The notes beneath the pieces were generated by a model, which was given only the letters and a program-made list of their open reading frames with translations, ran no database searches and was not told the DNA's origin. The position numbers were made by a program, and so were the translations under genes. A stretch of DNA of 64,000 nucleotides from Desulfobulbaceae bacterium (GTDB lineage: Bacteria; Desulfobacterota; Desulfobulbia; Desulfobulbales; Desulfobulbaceae), in contig JALSNC010000282.1 of the NCBI GenBank assembly GCA_026987195.1, forward strand, positions 1 through 64,000, read 5' to 3'. The stretch's first letter is position 1; each line of letters begins with the position of its first letter. This document shows, in pieces, positions 46,264 to 55,834 of this stretch.

Positions 46264-47020
46264 CGCCGGTCACGGGCAGGAAACGGCGGGAATGGATGTC
46301 CTGCTGCAGGAGATGGCGGGCGTAGGCGGTCAGGGCATTGATGGTCTCGCCGGCCGCCCTGGCCGGCATCTGCAACCGGCGCAGCAGGCGCAGCTCGAGC
46401 TGCTGCGCCTGCTGCAGAAACCTGATGGTCTGGAGCGAGAGGACCTGGCCGGAGGCGGCGTACGCCTCCCGCCGGCAAAGACTGCAGGTCAGGATGCCGC
46501 TGGCAGGGTCAAGGCGGTAGTCCAGTTCGGCGGAGACGGGACGCCGGCACAGGGCGCAGGTGTCGAGGCCGGGCTGGTAGCCGGCCAGGCCGAGCAGGCG
46601 GAGGAGAAAGATGGCGGCAATGCGCGGTGGCCTGGCCCCCGTGTCGAGGGAGAACAGCGCCCAGTGGACGAGGGTGAAGATCCCGGGGTCGGGGTCATGT
46701 TCCCTGGTGAAGCGCAGGACGAGTTCGGCCACGAACATGGCCGTGGTATAGCGGGAATAGTCATGGCGCAGGGTGAGAAAGGCGTTGTCCAGGTCGGCTT
46801 CGCTCAGGAAGAGCAGGCCGCCCCTTCGCGGGGGACGGTAGAGGATGGAAAGCAGGGTGAACTCTTCGAGCTTGTTGACAAAGCGGTGCTTGCTCCGCTT
46901 GGCGCCCTTGGCGATGCCGGTCACCAGCCCCATGTCGGGGCTGTAGAAGGTGACCAGTTTGTCGGATTCGGCATGGGGGGCTATGGCGAGAACGACACCG
47001 CGGGTCCTGCGGGTGGTCAT
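46223..47020 (-). CDS. recO: DNA repair protein RecO
   Basis: Loads RecA on SSB-coated DNA in the RecFOR pathway. 265 aa: N-terminal OB fold (RRTRGVVLAIAPHAESDKLV, FYSPDMGLVTGIAKGAKRSK), helical domain, and a four-Cys zinc finger CALCRRPVS...CSLCRREA as in many RecO. It overlaps rodZ by 4 bases upstream and the SNF2 helicase by 41 bases at its 3' end. The C-terminal residues therefore share DNA with the helicase C-terminus. Confidence 0.93.
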   Translation of the reverse strand: MTTRRTRGVVLAIAPHAESDKLVTFYSPDMGLVTGIAKGAKRSKHRFVNKLEEFTLLSILYRPPRRGGLLFLSEADLDNAFLTLRHDYSRYTTAMFVAELVLRFTREHDPDPGIFTLVHWALFSLDTGARPPRIAAIFLLRLLGLAGYQPGLDTCALCRRPVSAELDYRLDPASGILTCSLCRREAYAASGQVLSLQTIRFLQQAQQLELRLLRRLQMPARAAGETINALTAYARHLLQQDIHSRRFLPVTGVRNCRSAPAVPRR

Positions 47021-47937
47021 TGCCGGGGGCGGGGCTGCGGGATCTCCACCTGCCAGCGTCCGTCGCGTTCCGCAGGAAAGGGGAGCGGCCGGCCGTTGAC
47101 CAGCAGGATGGCGCTCGCCGGCCGGTCGAAACGGATCGTCATCCGCCTGGCCGCGGTCCAGTTGGCGGTGTCACCCTGCAGGAAACTCCGCCGGATGACC
47201 TCTCCCCCATCCCGCGTCAGCTCGACGCCGGTGGCCCTGGTGAATCGGACGGTCAGGGTGTAGGGCGGCGCCAGGGGCCGGGTCTGCACCTCTGCCGCCC
47301 TGGAGCTGTTGGCGCCGGCCAGCTCGCTGAGAGCTGACTCGTGCCCGTCCGGCGCGGCAGGGGATCCGCCGTTTCCCATGATCAATGCCCCCTGCTGCCT
47401 GGCGGCTTCCTCCGACTGGAGGACGCCGATCATCGAGGCGGGGATCCTGTCGCTGCGCTCGGTGAGAAAGGCAAACGGATTCCAGGATGTGTAGATACAG
47501 AAGATGGTGAAGGTGACGATGATGAGCAGGAGCAGGATGGCGGCGAGGGTGGCCGATGAGATATGGGAGGGTTCGGCCATCTTTTTGGGGGACAGGGACT
47601 GGGCAGATACCCGCCTCCTGGCCCTGCGGCCACCCCGGCCGGCGTCCCTTTCGCTCAGAAACACGGCGGCCATGTGCACCCCGTCCAGGCCGAGAAACTC
47701 GGCATAGATCCGGATCTGGCCCCTGGTGAAGGTGTCAGCCGGCAGGGCGTCATAGTCGTGGGCCTCCATGGCCCGCAGGTTGGATGCCGATATCCTGGTC
47801 GCCTCCTCGACATCCCGGATACTCAGGCCCTTTTCCTTGCGAACGCGGCGAAGGTGGCCGCCGGCATCCTCGCTGATCTGTTCCGCCTGCCGCCCTTCTA
47901 GGCCGGGGCTGCTGTCGGCTTTCTTTGCTTCACTCAT
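47017..47937 (-). CDS. rodZ: RodZ-like protein (cytoplasmic HTH, membrane helix, DUF4115)
   Basis: Cell-shape factor that links MreB to the membrane. The 306-aa protein has a Cro-type HTH (LRRVRKEKGLSIRDVEEATR), a basic juxtamembrane stretch (RGGRRARRRV), one membrane helix (TLAAILLLLIIVTFTIFCIY) and a periplasmic DUF4115 beta-domain (LTRDGGEVIRRSFLQGDTAN). The start is supported by length and HTH placement. Co-transcribed with recO. A short-motif repeat lies just upstream. Confidence 0.9.
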   Translation of the reverse strand: MSEAKKADSSPGLEGRQAEQISEDAGGHLRRVRKEKGLSIRDVEEATRISASNLRAMEAHDYDALPADTFTRGQIRIYAEFLGLDGVHMAAVFLSERDAGRGGRRARRRVSAQSLSPKKMAEPSHISSATLAAILLLLIIVTFTIFCIYTSWNPFAFLTERSDRIPASMIGVLQSEEAARQQGALIMGNGGSPAAPDGHESALSELAGANSSRAAEVQTRPLAPPYTLTVRFTRATGVELTRDGGEVIRRSFLQGDTANWTAARRMTIRFDRPASAILLVNGRPLPFPAERDGRWQVEIPQPRPRQ

Positions 47938-48374
47938 TTTCCGTTACCGGTCGCTGCCGCCGGATACGTTTTCGTAACAGTCCGCCTCTGTCGGCAACCA
48001 CCTCGGATTACCGGTGCTTCTGGTAAAGTTCAGCAGTGCGTGAGTAACCCCTCGCCGGATGACGAGCCACCTGTTTTACCGGGCACAATGATGTAAGCGC
48101 CGTCTCCGGATGGCTGCTGCTGAACATGGACGTTGTCTGTAAGCGCTCACAGGAGCCGCACGGAGTCTTCGCTTACCCCTTTGCACGGTCGTGCCTGCCT
48201 GCACAGGTAGGCTGTCGGAGTCTCCCTGCGGTCGCTTACCTGCGGCCAGGCACGCCTGCACAGGAAAGTGTAGACTCCGAATCTGCGGCCCCTGAGAGCG
48301 CTTACACCATTGTGGTCGGACAACCCGATGGTTGGCCATCCCGTGAGGGATTGCCATTGTCTTCAGGACCTTCA
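47938..48374. repeat. Composite stem-loop repeat cluster with inverted cores
   Basis: No gene in 437 bases between rodZ and surA. Short-motif copy (47973-48003), AAAGTTCAGCAG (48032), an inverted core (about 48050-48105), paired arms and GCACGGTCGTGC region (48139-48215), and a forward core (48293-48357, ending ATCCCGTGAGGG). The opposed cores give the region the look of one large inverted repeat. Confidence 0.75.
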
Positions 48375-49343
48375 TCAGAGAATCTTGATATAGGCCTGTT
48401 CCCGCATCTTCTTCATCCAGTTCTTGTAGAGTTCCTGCATCTCCTGCTGGTAGAGGGTGGCGCGGATCTCCTCCTTCACGTCCTTGTAGGGCACCTTGGT
48501 GATGATCTGACCCTCCTGGCTGGAGAGGAGTTTGTAGATCTGGTAACCGGCGGGTGTCTCCACCACCGCGCTCACCTGGCCCGGCTTCAGGGAGGTGACG
48601 GCCTCGCGCATGTAGTCGGCCATTTCATCCTTCCGGAACACACCGATGTCGCCGCCGTCAACACTGGAGGGCAGGTCCGAGTACTTCCTGGCCAGTTCCT
48701 TGAAATCCTTGCCGCTTACCGCCAGGCTGCGGATACGCTCGGCCTTCTTGCGGGCCTCCTGCTTCGATATTCCCTCCTTGTCCCAGGAGATACCGATCTG
48801 CAGGATATAGTAGCCGCCTTCTCCGACCTGTTCCGTATAGTGCGTATCATAGTAATCGATGATCTTCTCTTCGGGAATGATGATCTTGGAGCGAACCTCG
48901 TAATTGACCACTTTGGAGCCGAGAATCTGGTCCCTGAGGTCTTCCCTGTAGCGCTGTTCATCCATACCCATGGCGGCAAGTTCGCTCCTGAACTGTTCCC
49001 TGCTGGTATGGTTCCGTTCCAGGATTCGTGCCAGCGCCTCCTCGACCTCCTTGTCAGTGACCTGTATGTGCAGCTTCTTTGCCTCCTGGGCAAGGAGTTT
49101 CTTTTCGATCAGTTTGTTGATCACGGTCTTGCGGGCCTGCTGCAGGGCCTCGGCAAGCTGGTCCGGCGACACCTGCTCCGCGACCCGCTGGAAAAGCGGC
49201 TTGCCCATCTCGTTGACCTCGGAAAGGGTGATGATGTCGTCGTTGACCACGGCGACGCAACGGTCAACGACATCGGCATGCAGGGTGGAGATGAGGACGA
49301 GGATACAGAAGAGGGTTGCGAAAAAAATACGGAGTGGCTCCAT
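48375..49343 (-). CDS. surA: Periplasmic chaperone SurA-like peptidyl-prolyl isomerase
   Basis: Escorts outer-membrane proteins through the periplasm. The 322-aa protein has a signal peptide (FFATLFCILVLISTLHA), a SurA_N domain (VVDRCVAVVNDDIITLSEVN) and one parvulin domain (YYILQIGISWD to GYQIYKLLSS with GGDIGVFRKDEM). E. coli SurA has two parvulin domains; a single one is common in Desulfobacterota. The ribosome site is weak. Confidence 0.9.
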   Translation of the reverse strand: MEPLRIFFATLFCILVLISTLHADVVDRCVAVVNDDIITLSEVNEMGKPLFQRVAEQVSPDQLAEALQQARKTVINKLIEKKLLAQEAKKLHIQVTDKEVEEALARILERNHTSREQFRSELAAMGMDEQRYREDLRDQILGSKVVNYEVRSKIIIPEEKIIDYYDTHYTEQVGEGGYYILQIGISWDKEGISKQEARKKAERIRSLAVSGKDFKELARKYSDLPSSVDGGDIGVFRKDEMADYMREAVTSLKPGQVSAVVETPAGYQIYKLLSSQEGQIITKVPYKDVKEEIRATLYQQEMQELYKNWMKKMREQAYIKIL

Positions 49344-49921
49344 GGTGATCGGTCTGTACGGATGATGGTTGAGAAGATATCGGCCCGGCCGGGAACCCCG
49401 GCCGGTGGTTTACCTCTTCAGCAGCGGGCCGGAAAAGGACCGTGTCTGCAGGTGATCAGATGACCGCCTGCAGGATCGGGATTAGTAACAGTTCGTCGCT
49501 ATCGGAGTCTCCCTGCGGTCAGGCACGCCTGCACAGATCTGCGGCCCCAGAGAGCGCTTACGCCATTGTGCCCGGAAAAACCGATGGTGCGTCATCCCGT
49601 GAGAGGTTACCGGCAGCCTGGCAGAGCCCGGTTTTTCAGGATGACCTGGAATTATCTACTAGGATCCAGGGAAATACGCAATGGTTTTCAAAGCACTGTC
49701 GCACAACCATTTTGTCAAACATCGTAGTCTAACGGGCTTTGTCTGAAAATGGAACCCTTTTTGCAACCTTCACAGGGAAAGCCGGTTGGCCGGAACACGT
49801 CCCCGGCTTTCCAGCACTGCGGTTTTCCAGGTTCCGAACCGTACGCCGGTTGCGGTGGTGCGGGCCGGTGCAGGTCTCCCCTGCCGCCACGGCCTGCAGT
49901 TGACGCTCACTGGAGGTAGCC
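49344..49921. repeat. 578-base gap with repeat copies
   Basis: A short-motif copy on the minus strand (49483-49505), a partial stem-loop unit with core (49552-49613, GAGAGCGCTTACGCCATTGTG then AACCGATGGTG and ATCCCGTGAG), and an AT-rich stretch (49640-49760) that probably holds the promoter of the next gene. No gene seen. Confidence 0.65.
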
Positions 49922-50275
49922 ATGATATCAGGAGTGCAGGCAGCACTGACCTCTTTGCAGGCATTTGCCACGAAGCTTGACAATAATGGTAACAATATCG
50001 CTAATATGAGTACGGACGGTTTCCGTAGGGGACGGGTCCTGCTTGCCGAGCGTCCCGGGGGCGGGGTCAGTGCCGTTGCGGAGAGGGTGGATCAGCCCGG
50101 TCCCCTGGTGGCCACCCCGACCGCAGCCGGTTACGAGTTGGTCGAGCAGTCCAGCGTGGACCTTGGCGAGGAGATTCCGGACATGATGCTTTCCGCCAGG
50201 GCATACGAGGCAAACCTCAAGACTCTGCAGGCCGGGGAGGAGATGGGCAGAACGCTGCTTGATATCAGGCGCTGA
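49922..50275 (+). CDS. Orphan miniature flagellar rod-like protein
   Basis: A 117-aa protein made of the N-terminal flagellar rod motif (LTSLQAFATKLDNNGNNIAN, then STDGF) joined to the C-terminal rod/hook motif (SSVDLGEEIPDMMLSARAYE, then ANLKTLQAGEEMGRTLL) with only about 45 residues between. FlgB and FlgC are somewhat longer; FlgG has about 150 more. GGAGG lies 6 bases before the ATG. No other flagellar gene is in the window. It could be a stand-alone rod subunit or a protein repurposed for another axial structure. Confidence 0.85.
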   Translation: MISGVQAALTSLQAFATKLDNNGNNIANMSTDGFRRGRVLLAERPGGGVSAVAERVDQPGPLVATPTAAGYELVEQSSVDLGEEIPDMMLSARAYEANLKTLQAGEEMGRTLLDIRR

Positions 50276-50596
50276 GCAGGGCGGCTCTGTTACGTTTTTG
50301 TTCTTCGCCCTTCCCTTTCGTGCTTCCGTTCCCATGGTCGATGGTCGGCCTCCTTTGATTTCCCTCCCGGGGCATGCCTGTGCCGCCCGGTTCTCCTGTT
50401 GACAGAATCTCGCTCAGAGGTGTAATAATCGGGGACGATGGTTCCGGCCGTGGCTTTTTTGCCACAATGTATTATTGTTGATACGAGGCGGACAGGGCCG
50501 GTGTGGCCGTGCCTGTGCCGCAAGGTTCCCGAAAAGGGAAACAGCCGCGTCCGAACGTGGAAGACAAACATTCAAGAACAGGAGAACGTACTGATC
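50276..50596. other. 321-base gap before the thioredoxin gene
   Basis: Contains the promoter at 50399-50428. Otherwise pyrimidine-rich sequence with no gene or recognised repeat. Confidence 0.5.
50399..50428 (+). promoter_or_regulatory. Promoter of the TlpA-like thioredoxin gene
   Basis: Perfect TTGACA (50399-50404), 18-base spacer, TAATAA (50423-50428). The leader to the ATG at 50597 is about 160 bases. Confidence 0.55.
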
Positions 50597-51094
50597 ATGT
50601 TGTACAGGATAAAGACATACTACCTGCTGGCCATGGCCTGCATGCTGTTGACCTTCGCCGCCGCATCCACGGTGGGAGCGGCGGTGAAGATGCCAGCCTT
50701 TGCTCTGCCGTCGGCGGTGGATGGCAAGGTCGTCAAGAGCAGCTCTTTCAGGGGCAAGGCCATGCTGGTCACCTTCTTTGCCACCTGGTGCCCGCCCTGC
50801 AGACAGGAGATTCCGACCCTCAAGAAGCTGCAGGAGGAATTCGCCGACAAGGGGTTTTCCGTTGTCGGCCTGTCCGTTGACGAGGGGGGGCCCAGGGTGG
50901 TTGCCAAACTGGTCAAGCAGGAGGCCATCAATTATCCGGTCCTGATGGCGGACCGGGCCACGGCCAATGATTTCGGCGGTATTGCCGGTATTCCCACCTC
51001 CTTTCTCATCAACCGGAAAGGGAACGTGGTAAAACGGTATCCCGGTTATGTTCCCCATGCATTACTGGTAAAGGATATCGAGTCCATCCTGTAG
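50597..51094 (+). CDS. TlpA/ResA-like periplasmic thioredoxin
   Basis: 165 aa from ATG 50597. A signal peptide (YLLAMACMLLTFAAASTVGA) leads to an AhpC/TSA-type thioredoxin with ATWCPPCRQEIPTLKKLQEE (the classic WCPPC active site) and cis-Pro in GIPTSFLINRKGNVVKR. It is likely a reductant in cytochrome c maturation or general periplasmic thiol control. It differs from the lipoprotein at 19435, whose CXXC is atypical. It is a single gene with its own promoter; an alternative start further upstream in the same frame is less likely. Confidence 0.9.
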   Translation: MLYRIKTYYLLAMACMLLTFAAASTVGAAVKMPAFALPSAVDGKVVKSSSFRGKAMLVTFFATWCPPCRQEIPTLKKLQEEFADKGFSVVGLSVDEGGPRVVAKLVKQEAINYPVLMADRATANDFGGIAGIPTSFLINRKGNVVKRYPGYVPHALLVKDIESIL

Positions 51095-51136
51095 CCGGGA
51101 TGTCGCGGGCAGCACGTTGTGGCACCTGAATTCCTG

Positions 51137-51166
51137 TTGACAATTCTCCGTCAATCTTGTTATGTT
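51137..51166 (+). promoter_or_regulatory. Promoter of the small secreted protein gene
   Basis: Perfect TTGACA (51137-51142), 18-base spacer, TATGTT (51161-51166). Confidence 0.55.
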
Positions 51167-51234
51167 TTTAGGGCTATATGGAAGGATTGAGGGAGAGAAC
51201 AAGCCCACAGAACCATTTTTGCAAGGAGGATATC

Positions 51235-51435
51235 ATGAAGAAACTGATTACTGTTGTCATGGTTGCAGCTTTTGCCCTGAGCGCTGGCGCTGCACTGGCA
51301 GGCTCGGTCAAGTGCACCGTTGAGAGCGTCTCCGGCGATACTGTCACCCTGACCTGCAAGAAGGCCAGCAAGCTGAAGGTCGGCGAGAAAGTCAAGGTCA
51401 AGGCCGCCAAGAAGAAAGCCATCGAAGGCTGCTAA
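51235..51435 (+). CDS. Small secreted Lys-rich protein
   Basis: 66 aa from the ATG at 51235, with a perfect AAGGAGG 6 bases upstream. A Sec signal peptide (LITVVMVAAFALSAGAALAG) is followed by a mature part of about 43 residues: VKCTVESVSGDTVTLTCKKA, then a basic KVGEKVKVKAAKKKAIEG and a final Cys. The beta-strand pattern suggests a small barrel, and three cysteines could bind a ligand or form a disulfide. Strong promoter, ribosome site and terminator imply high expression. Similar small proteins occur near selenite/tellurite reduction genes in related bacteria, but I cannot confirm that here. Confidence 0.8.
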   Translation: MKKLITVVMVAAFALSAGAALAGSVKCTVESVSGDTVTLTCKKASKLKVGEKVKVKAAKKKAIEGC

Positions 51436-51461
51436 CAGTCCTGACGTCCTCGCAGTCTCAA

Positions 51462-51498
51462 GGGCGGGTCGATGTGGAAGCATCACCCGCTCTTTTTT
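51462..51498 (+). terminator. Rho-independent terminator of the small secreted protein gene
   Basis: Arms GCGGGT-C-GATG (51464-51474) and CATC-ACCCGC (51481-51490) around TGGAAG, then CTCTTTTTTT. Confidence 0.85.
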
Positions 51499-51783
51499 TA
51501 TCAGAAAATCAGGTGTCAGGGGCCAGGTGCCAGGGAAGTTGCCTGCCTGCGCCAGCGCGTACACCATTGTGCTTGAAAAACCGATGGTGAGTCGTCCCGT
51601 GAGGGGTTGCATATGCCCTCTGCCTGATGTTCATCGGTTGGTGTGTCCGCTCCTGCGGCCATGCTGGCTTATGCAGTTCCGGGAAACGTGAGAACGGTGA
51701 TGGAAAGGGTTTTTGATTTCGGTCCCTGTGGCGCCGGTTTTGTGCATTCCCGCCTTCTTCAACCCCAGACCAGCGAGACCGGT
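51499..51783. repeat. Gap with residual motif and repeat core
   Basis: Contains AGGTGTCAGGGGCCAGGTGC (51510-51529, inverse of the phrase at 30902 and 39218) and a repeat core at 51553-51612 (ACACCATTGTG, AACCGATGGTG, GTCCCGTGAGGGGTTGC). The remainder leads into the methyltransferase gene. Confidence 0.6.
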
Positions 51784-52476
51784 ATGGATCCTCAGACACT
51801 GCCTGCCCGTGAGCAGGAGATTTATCAGAATATCCGACAGCAGTACAAGGTGGGTTTTGAGCCGCTCAAGGTGGGCGATATCCGGCTCAACCTGCTCAAG
51901 ATGATCGACCTGGAGCAGATCCTCGAGGGCAAGGATCCCCTGGCGAATGTCTCCGAGTTCCCTTTCTGGGTCCGGCTCTGGGAGGCGGCCATTGTCCTGT
52001 CCGAGTTTCTGGCAGGGCAGGAGTTCCGTCCCGGCACCACGGTGCTCGAGCTGGGAGCCGGCCTGGCCGCGCCCGGGTTGACCGCCGCCGCCTGTGGCTG
52101 CGAGACCACGTTGAGCGATTACGAGGAGCTGATCCTCGACTTTGCCCGCGTGAGTGCCGCGGCCAGTTCCGTCTCCGGTGTGAACTTCGAGATCCTCGAC
52201 TGGCTCGATCCGCCTGACATGGATCGGTATGATGTCATCATCGGCGCCGAGATATTGTTCAGAGAAGATTTTTTCGAGCCATTGCTCGGGATCCTCCGCA
52301 AGGCGCTCAAACCGGGCGGTGTGGTCTACCTGGCCCATGATGTGCGGCGCAAGAGCCTGAAGCCCTTCCTGGAGCTGGCGGAAGGGGAATATCGGATCGC
52401 CGCCTCCATGCGCAGGCTGAGGAGCCTTGAAGAAGACCGGGAGATCCTGCTCACCCGGCTGCAGCCCCGCCCGTGA
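51784..52476 (+). CDS. Class I methyltransferase, METTL21/Methyltransf_16 type
   Basis: About 230 aa from ATG 51784 (an upstream start at 51700 is possible). SAM-binding motif VLELGAGLAAPGLTAAACGC and LSDYEELILDFARVSA, with YDVIIGAEILFREDFFEPLL in the post-II region, match the lysine/METTL21-like methyltransferases of the seven-strand class. Substrate unknown. It starts the block that continues with siroheme and haem genes; the gap to the next gene is under 100 bases. Confidence 0.82.
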   Translation: MDPQTLPAREQEIYQNIRQQYKVGFEPLKVGDIRLNLLKMIDLEQILEGKDPLANVSEFPFWVRLWEAAIVLSEFLAGQEFRPGTTVLELGAGLAAPGLTAAACGCETTLSDYEELILDFARVSAAASSVSGVNFEILDWLDPPDMDRYDVIIGAEILFREDFFEPLLGILRKALKPGGVVYLAHDVRRKSLKPFLELAEGEYRIAASMRRLRSLEEDREILLTRLQPRP

Positions 52477-52564
52477 TACGACAGGTTCCCCGCAATCCTC
52501 AACCGTCCGGCCGGGGCCCGGCCATGGGACTCCGGCGGTATCGCAATCCTGCTCTCACGTAGCC

Positions 52565-53230
52565 TTGTATCCCGTCTGTCTGAACATAACCGGCAAGCTG
52601 TGCATCGTCGTTGGTGGCGGCAGTGTGGCCGAGCGCAAGGTCAGGGGGCTGCTCGCCGCCGGCGGCCGGGTACGGATAGTGAGCCCCGAGCTCACCTCCT
52701 CCTTGTCGGCACTGGCCGAAGAGGGCAGGGTGGAATGGCAGCGCAAGCAGTATGCCGAAGGTGACCTGGACAACGCCTTTCTGGTCTTTGCCGCCACGGA
52801 CAACCGCCGGGTGCAGGAAGCGGTCTGCCGGGATGCCGGCCGCAACGGTATGCTGATCAACGTGGCCGATGATCCGGACCACTGCGCCTTCCAGGTCCCG
52901 GCCACGGTCCACCGCGGCGATCTGACCCTTTCCGTGGCCACCGGCGGCAGGAGTCCGGCCGTGGCGGCCATGGTCCGGAGGCAACTGGAGCGCGATTTCG
53001 GCCGGGAATACGCTGTCCTGCTGGAACTGGTGGCCATGATCCGGGAACATGTGCTTGCCGACGGCCGCAGCCCGCAGGAACGGAAAATTCTGTTTCAAAA
53101 TATACTTCATGACGATATAGTTCTCTGGATCCGCGAAGGCCGCTGGGATCGGCTGCAGCAGCACCTGCGCCAGGTTCTCGGCCCCGAGACGCCCCTTGAC
53201 TTCAGTCGACTGAAACAGGACCTCCCATGA
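52565..53230 (+). CDS. Precorrin-2 dehydrogenase / sirohydrochlorin ferrochelatase (CysG-N, Met8 type)
   Basis: NAD-dependent oxidation of precorrin-2 on the way to siroheme (for DsrAB) and, in sulfate reducers, to haem by the alternative route. About 221 aa with the Rossmann motif GKLCIVVGGGSVAERKVRGL, INVADDPDHCAFQVPATVHR and SVATGGRSPAVAAMVRRQLE. The frame opens at 52427, but conservation starts at YPVCLNITGK; I chose TTG 52565, with low certainty. The stop overlaps the ccsA start (ATGA). Confidence 0.9.
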   Translation: MYPVCLNITGKLCIVVGGGSVAERKVRGLLAAGGRVRIVSPELTSSLSALAEEGRVEWQRKQYAEGDLDNAFLVFAATDNRRVQEAVCRDAGRNGMLINVADDPDHCAFQVPATVHRGDLTLSVATGGRSPAVAAMVRRQLERDFGREYAVLLELVAMIREHVLADGRSPQERKILFQNILHDDIVLWIREGRWDRLQQHLRQVLGPETPLDFSRLKQDLP

Positions 53231-54034
53231 GTTTTCTTCTCTTCCAGATCAGCTTTGCCGGCTACTTCCTGGCCATGTCCGCCTACCTGGTCTTCTTTAT
53301 CTCGCAGAGAAAACCGGTCCGCCGCATCGCCAGGATGATCTTTTTTGCCGCCGCCATCCTGCATACCCTCAATATCCTTGCCCGCTACCTGGAGGCCGGC
53401 CATACGCCCATCACCAGCCAGCACGAGGCGGTCTCGTTCTTCGCCTGGTCTGTTGCCTGGTGTTACCTCTCCTTCCGCTGGCGCTATACGGTCAAGAACT
53501 TCGGGACCTTTGTCTCTGTTTTCGTCTTCCTCCTCATGCTGCTCTCGTCGCTGGCGTCGCGGCAGATCATGCCGCTGGTGCCTGCCCTGCAGTCGTGGTG
53601 GCTGCCGGTGCATGCCTCCATCTCCTTGGTGGCTGACGGTTTTCTCGCCCTGGCCTGTATCGGCTCCATCATGTATTTGCTCCAGGAGCGGGAGATCAAG
53701 AACAAACGGTTCGGTTTGTTCTATTCCCGCCTGCCCTCGCTGGACTCCCTGGACAAGCTGAACCAGCACTGCCTGAGTGTCGGTTTTCCGCTTCTTACCC
53801 TGGGGATCATCACCGGTTCCCTGTGGGCCAAGCAGGCCTGGGGATCCTACTGGCACTGGGATCCCAAGGAGACCTGGTCGCTGATCACCTGGTTTCTCTA
53901 TGCCGCCGTGGTGCACCAGCGTTTCACCGTGGGCTGGCGGGGCCGCCGGGTCGCGGTGCTCACCATCATCGCCTTTGTCGCCGTTCTTTTCACCCTCTGG
54001 GGCGTGACCTTTCTTCTGAAAGGGGTGCATACCT

Positions 54035-54045
<11 letters not shown>
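53227..54045 (+). CDS. ccsA: Cytochrome c assembly / HemX-type membrane protein CcsA
   Basis: 272 aa with about eight membrane helices and the haem-handling motif WGSYWHWDPKETWSL (WWD-like domain), flanked by conserved His residues (HAS, VHQRF). In many bacteria this protein precedes hemA; it is named CcsA/ResC when working in cytochrome c maturation and HemX when controlling HemA levels. Here it overlaps hemA by 11 bases, so either role is possible. Its partner ResB/Ccs1 is not in the window. Confidence 0.9.
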
Positions 54046-55323
<1,278 letters not shown>

Positions 55324-55327
<4 letters not shown>

Positions 55328-55824
55328 GCAGCAGCAGCGAACGGGCCCTGATCCTGGAGGAGGAGCTGCTCATCCTGCGCCACTCCGGCGAGATTCCTGA
55401 AATCGCCTACCATTCCTCCCTGCACTATCTCTGCCAGGACGGTGAGGGGCCGGGCCTGGTGCTTTCAGACAGGGAGCTCCGTGCCCTGCAGGACGCGGCC
55501 CTTGAGCGGAGCCGGGAGATTGTGCTCCGGGACCTGGACCCGGCCAACCGCGATCTTTCCCTCTACCGTGGCGTGCGGCGCAGTATCTGCAACTGGCAGC
55601 GCCACCTCGATTTCTGCCGCCGTATCGGCCGGGACGATGCTGATTTTCTGCCCACGGTCCGCCAGGCCCTGGTGGAATTCCTGCGCTGCGAGGCGGACGA
55701 TGTCTGCAGCGGTCGTCGGACCTCCTCCATCAACTGCAGCGACGAGGACCTGGCCGGATTTATCGCCAGGCTGGGCATCAGCCGGGAAGACCTCCCGGAA
55801 AACTGGCAGGCACTCTGTCCCTGA
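55324..55824 (+). CDS. Hypothetical protein coupled to hemA
   Basis: A 166-aa soluble, acidic protein that starts in the 4-base overlap with hemA (GTGA). It is mainly helical (LILEEELLILRHSGEIPEIA at the N-terminus, RSICNWQRHLDFCRRIGRDD in the middle) with five cysteines and no recognised motif. Tight coupling suggests a link to tetrapyrrole synthesis, such as HemA stability, but this is inference from position only. An 11-base gap leads to the oxidoreductase gene. Confidence 0.7.
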
Positions 55825-55834
55825 GGAGAGAGGC

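Noticed and set aside
49760-49921. Sigma-54 or sigma-28 promoter for the flagellar rod-like gene
   Set aside because: No TGGCAC-N5-TTGC and no TAAA-N15-GCCGATAA match could be aligned convincingly.
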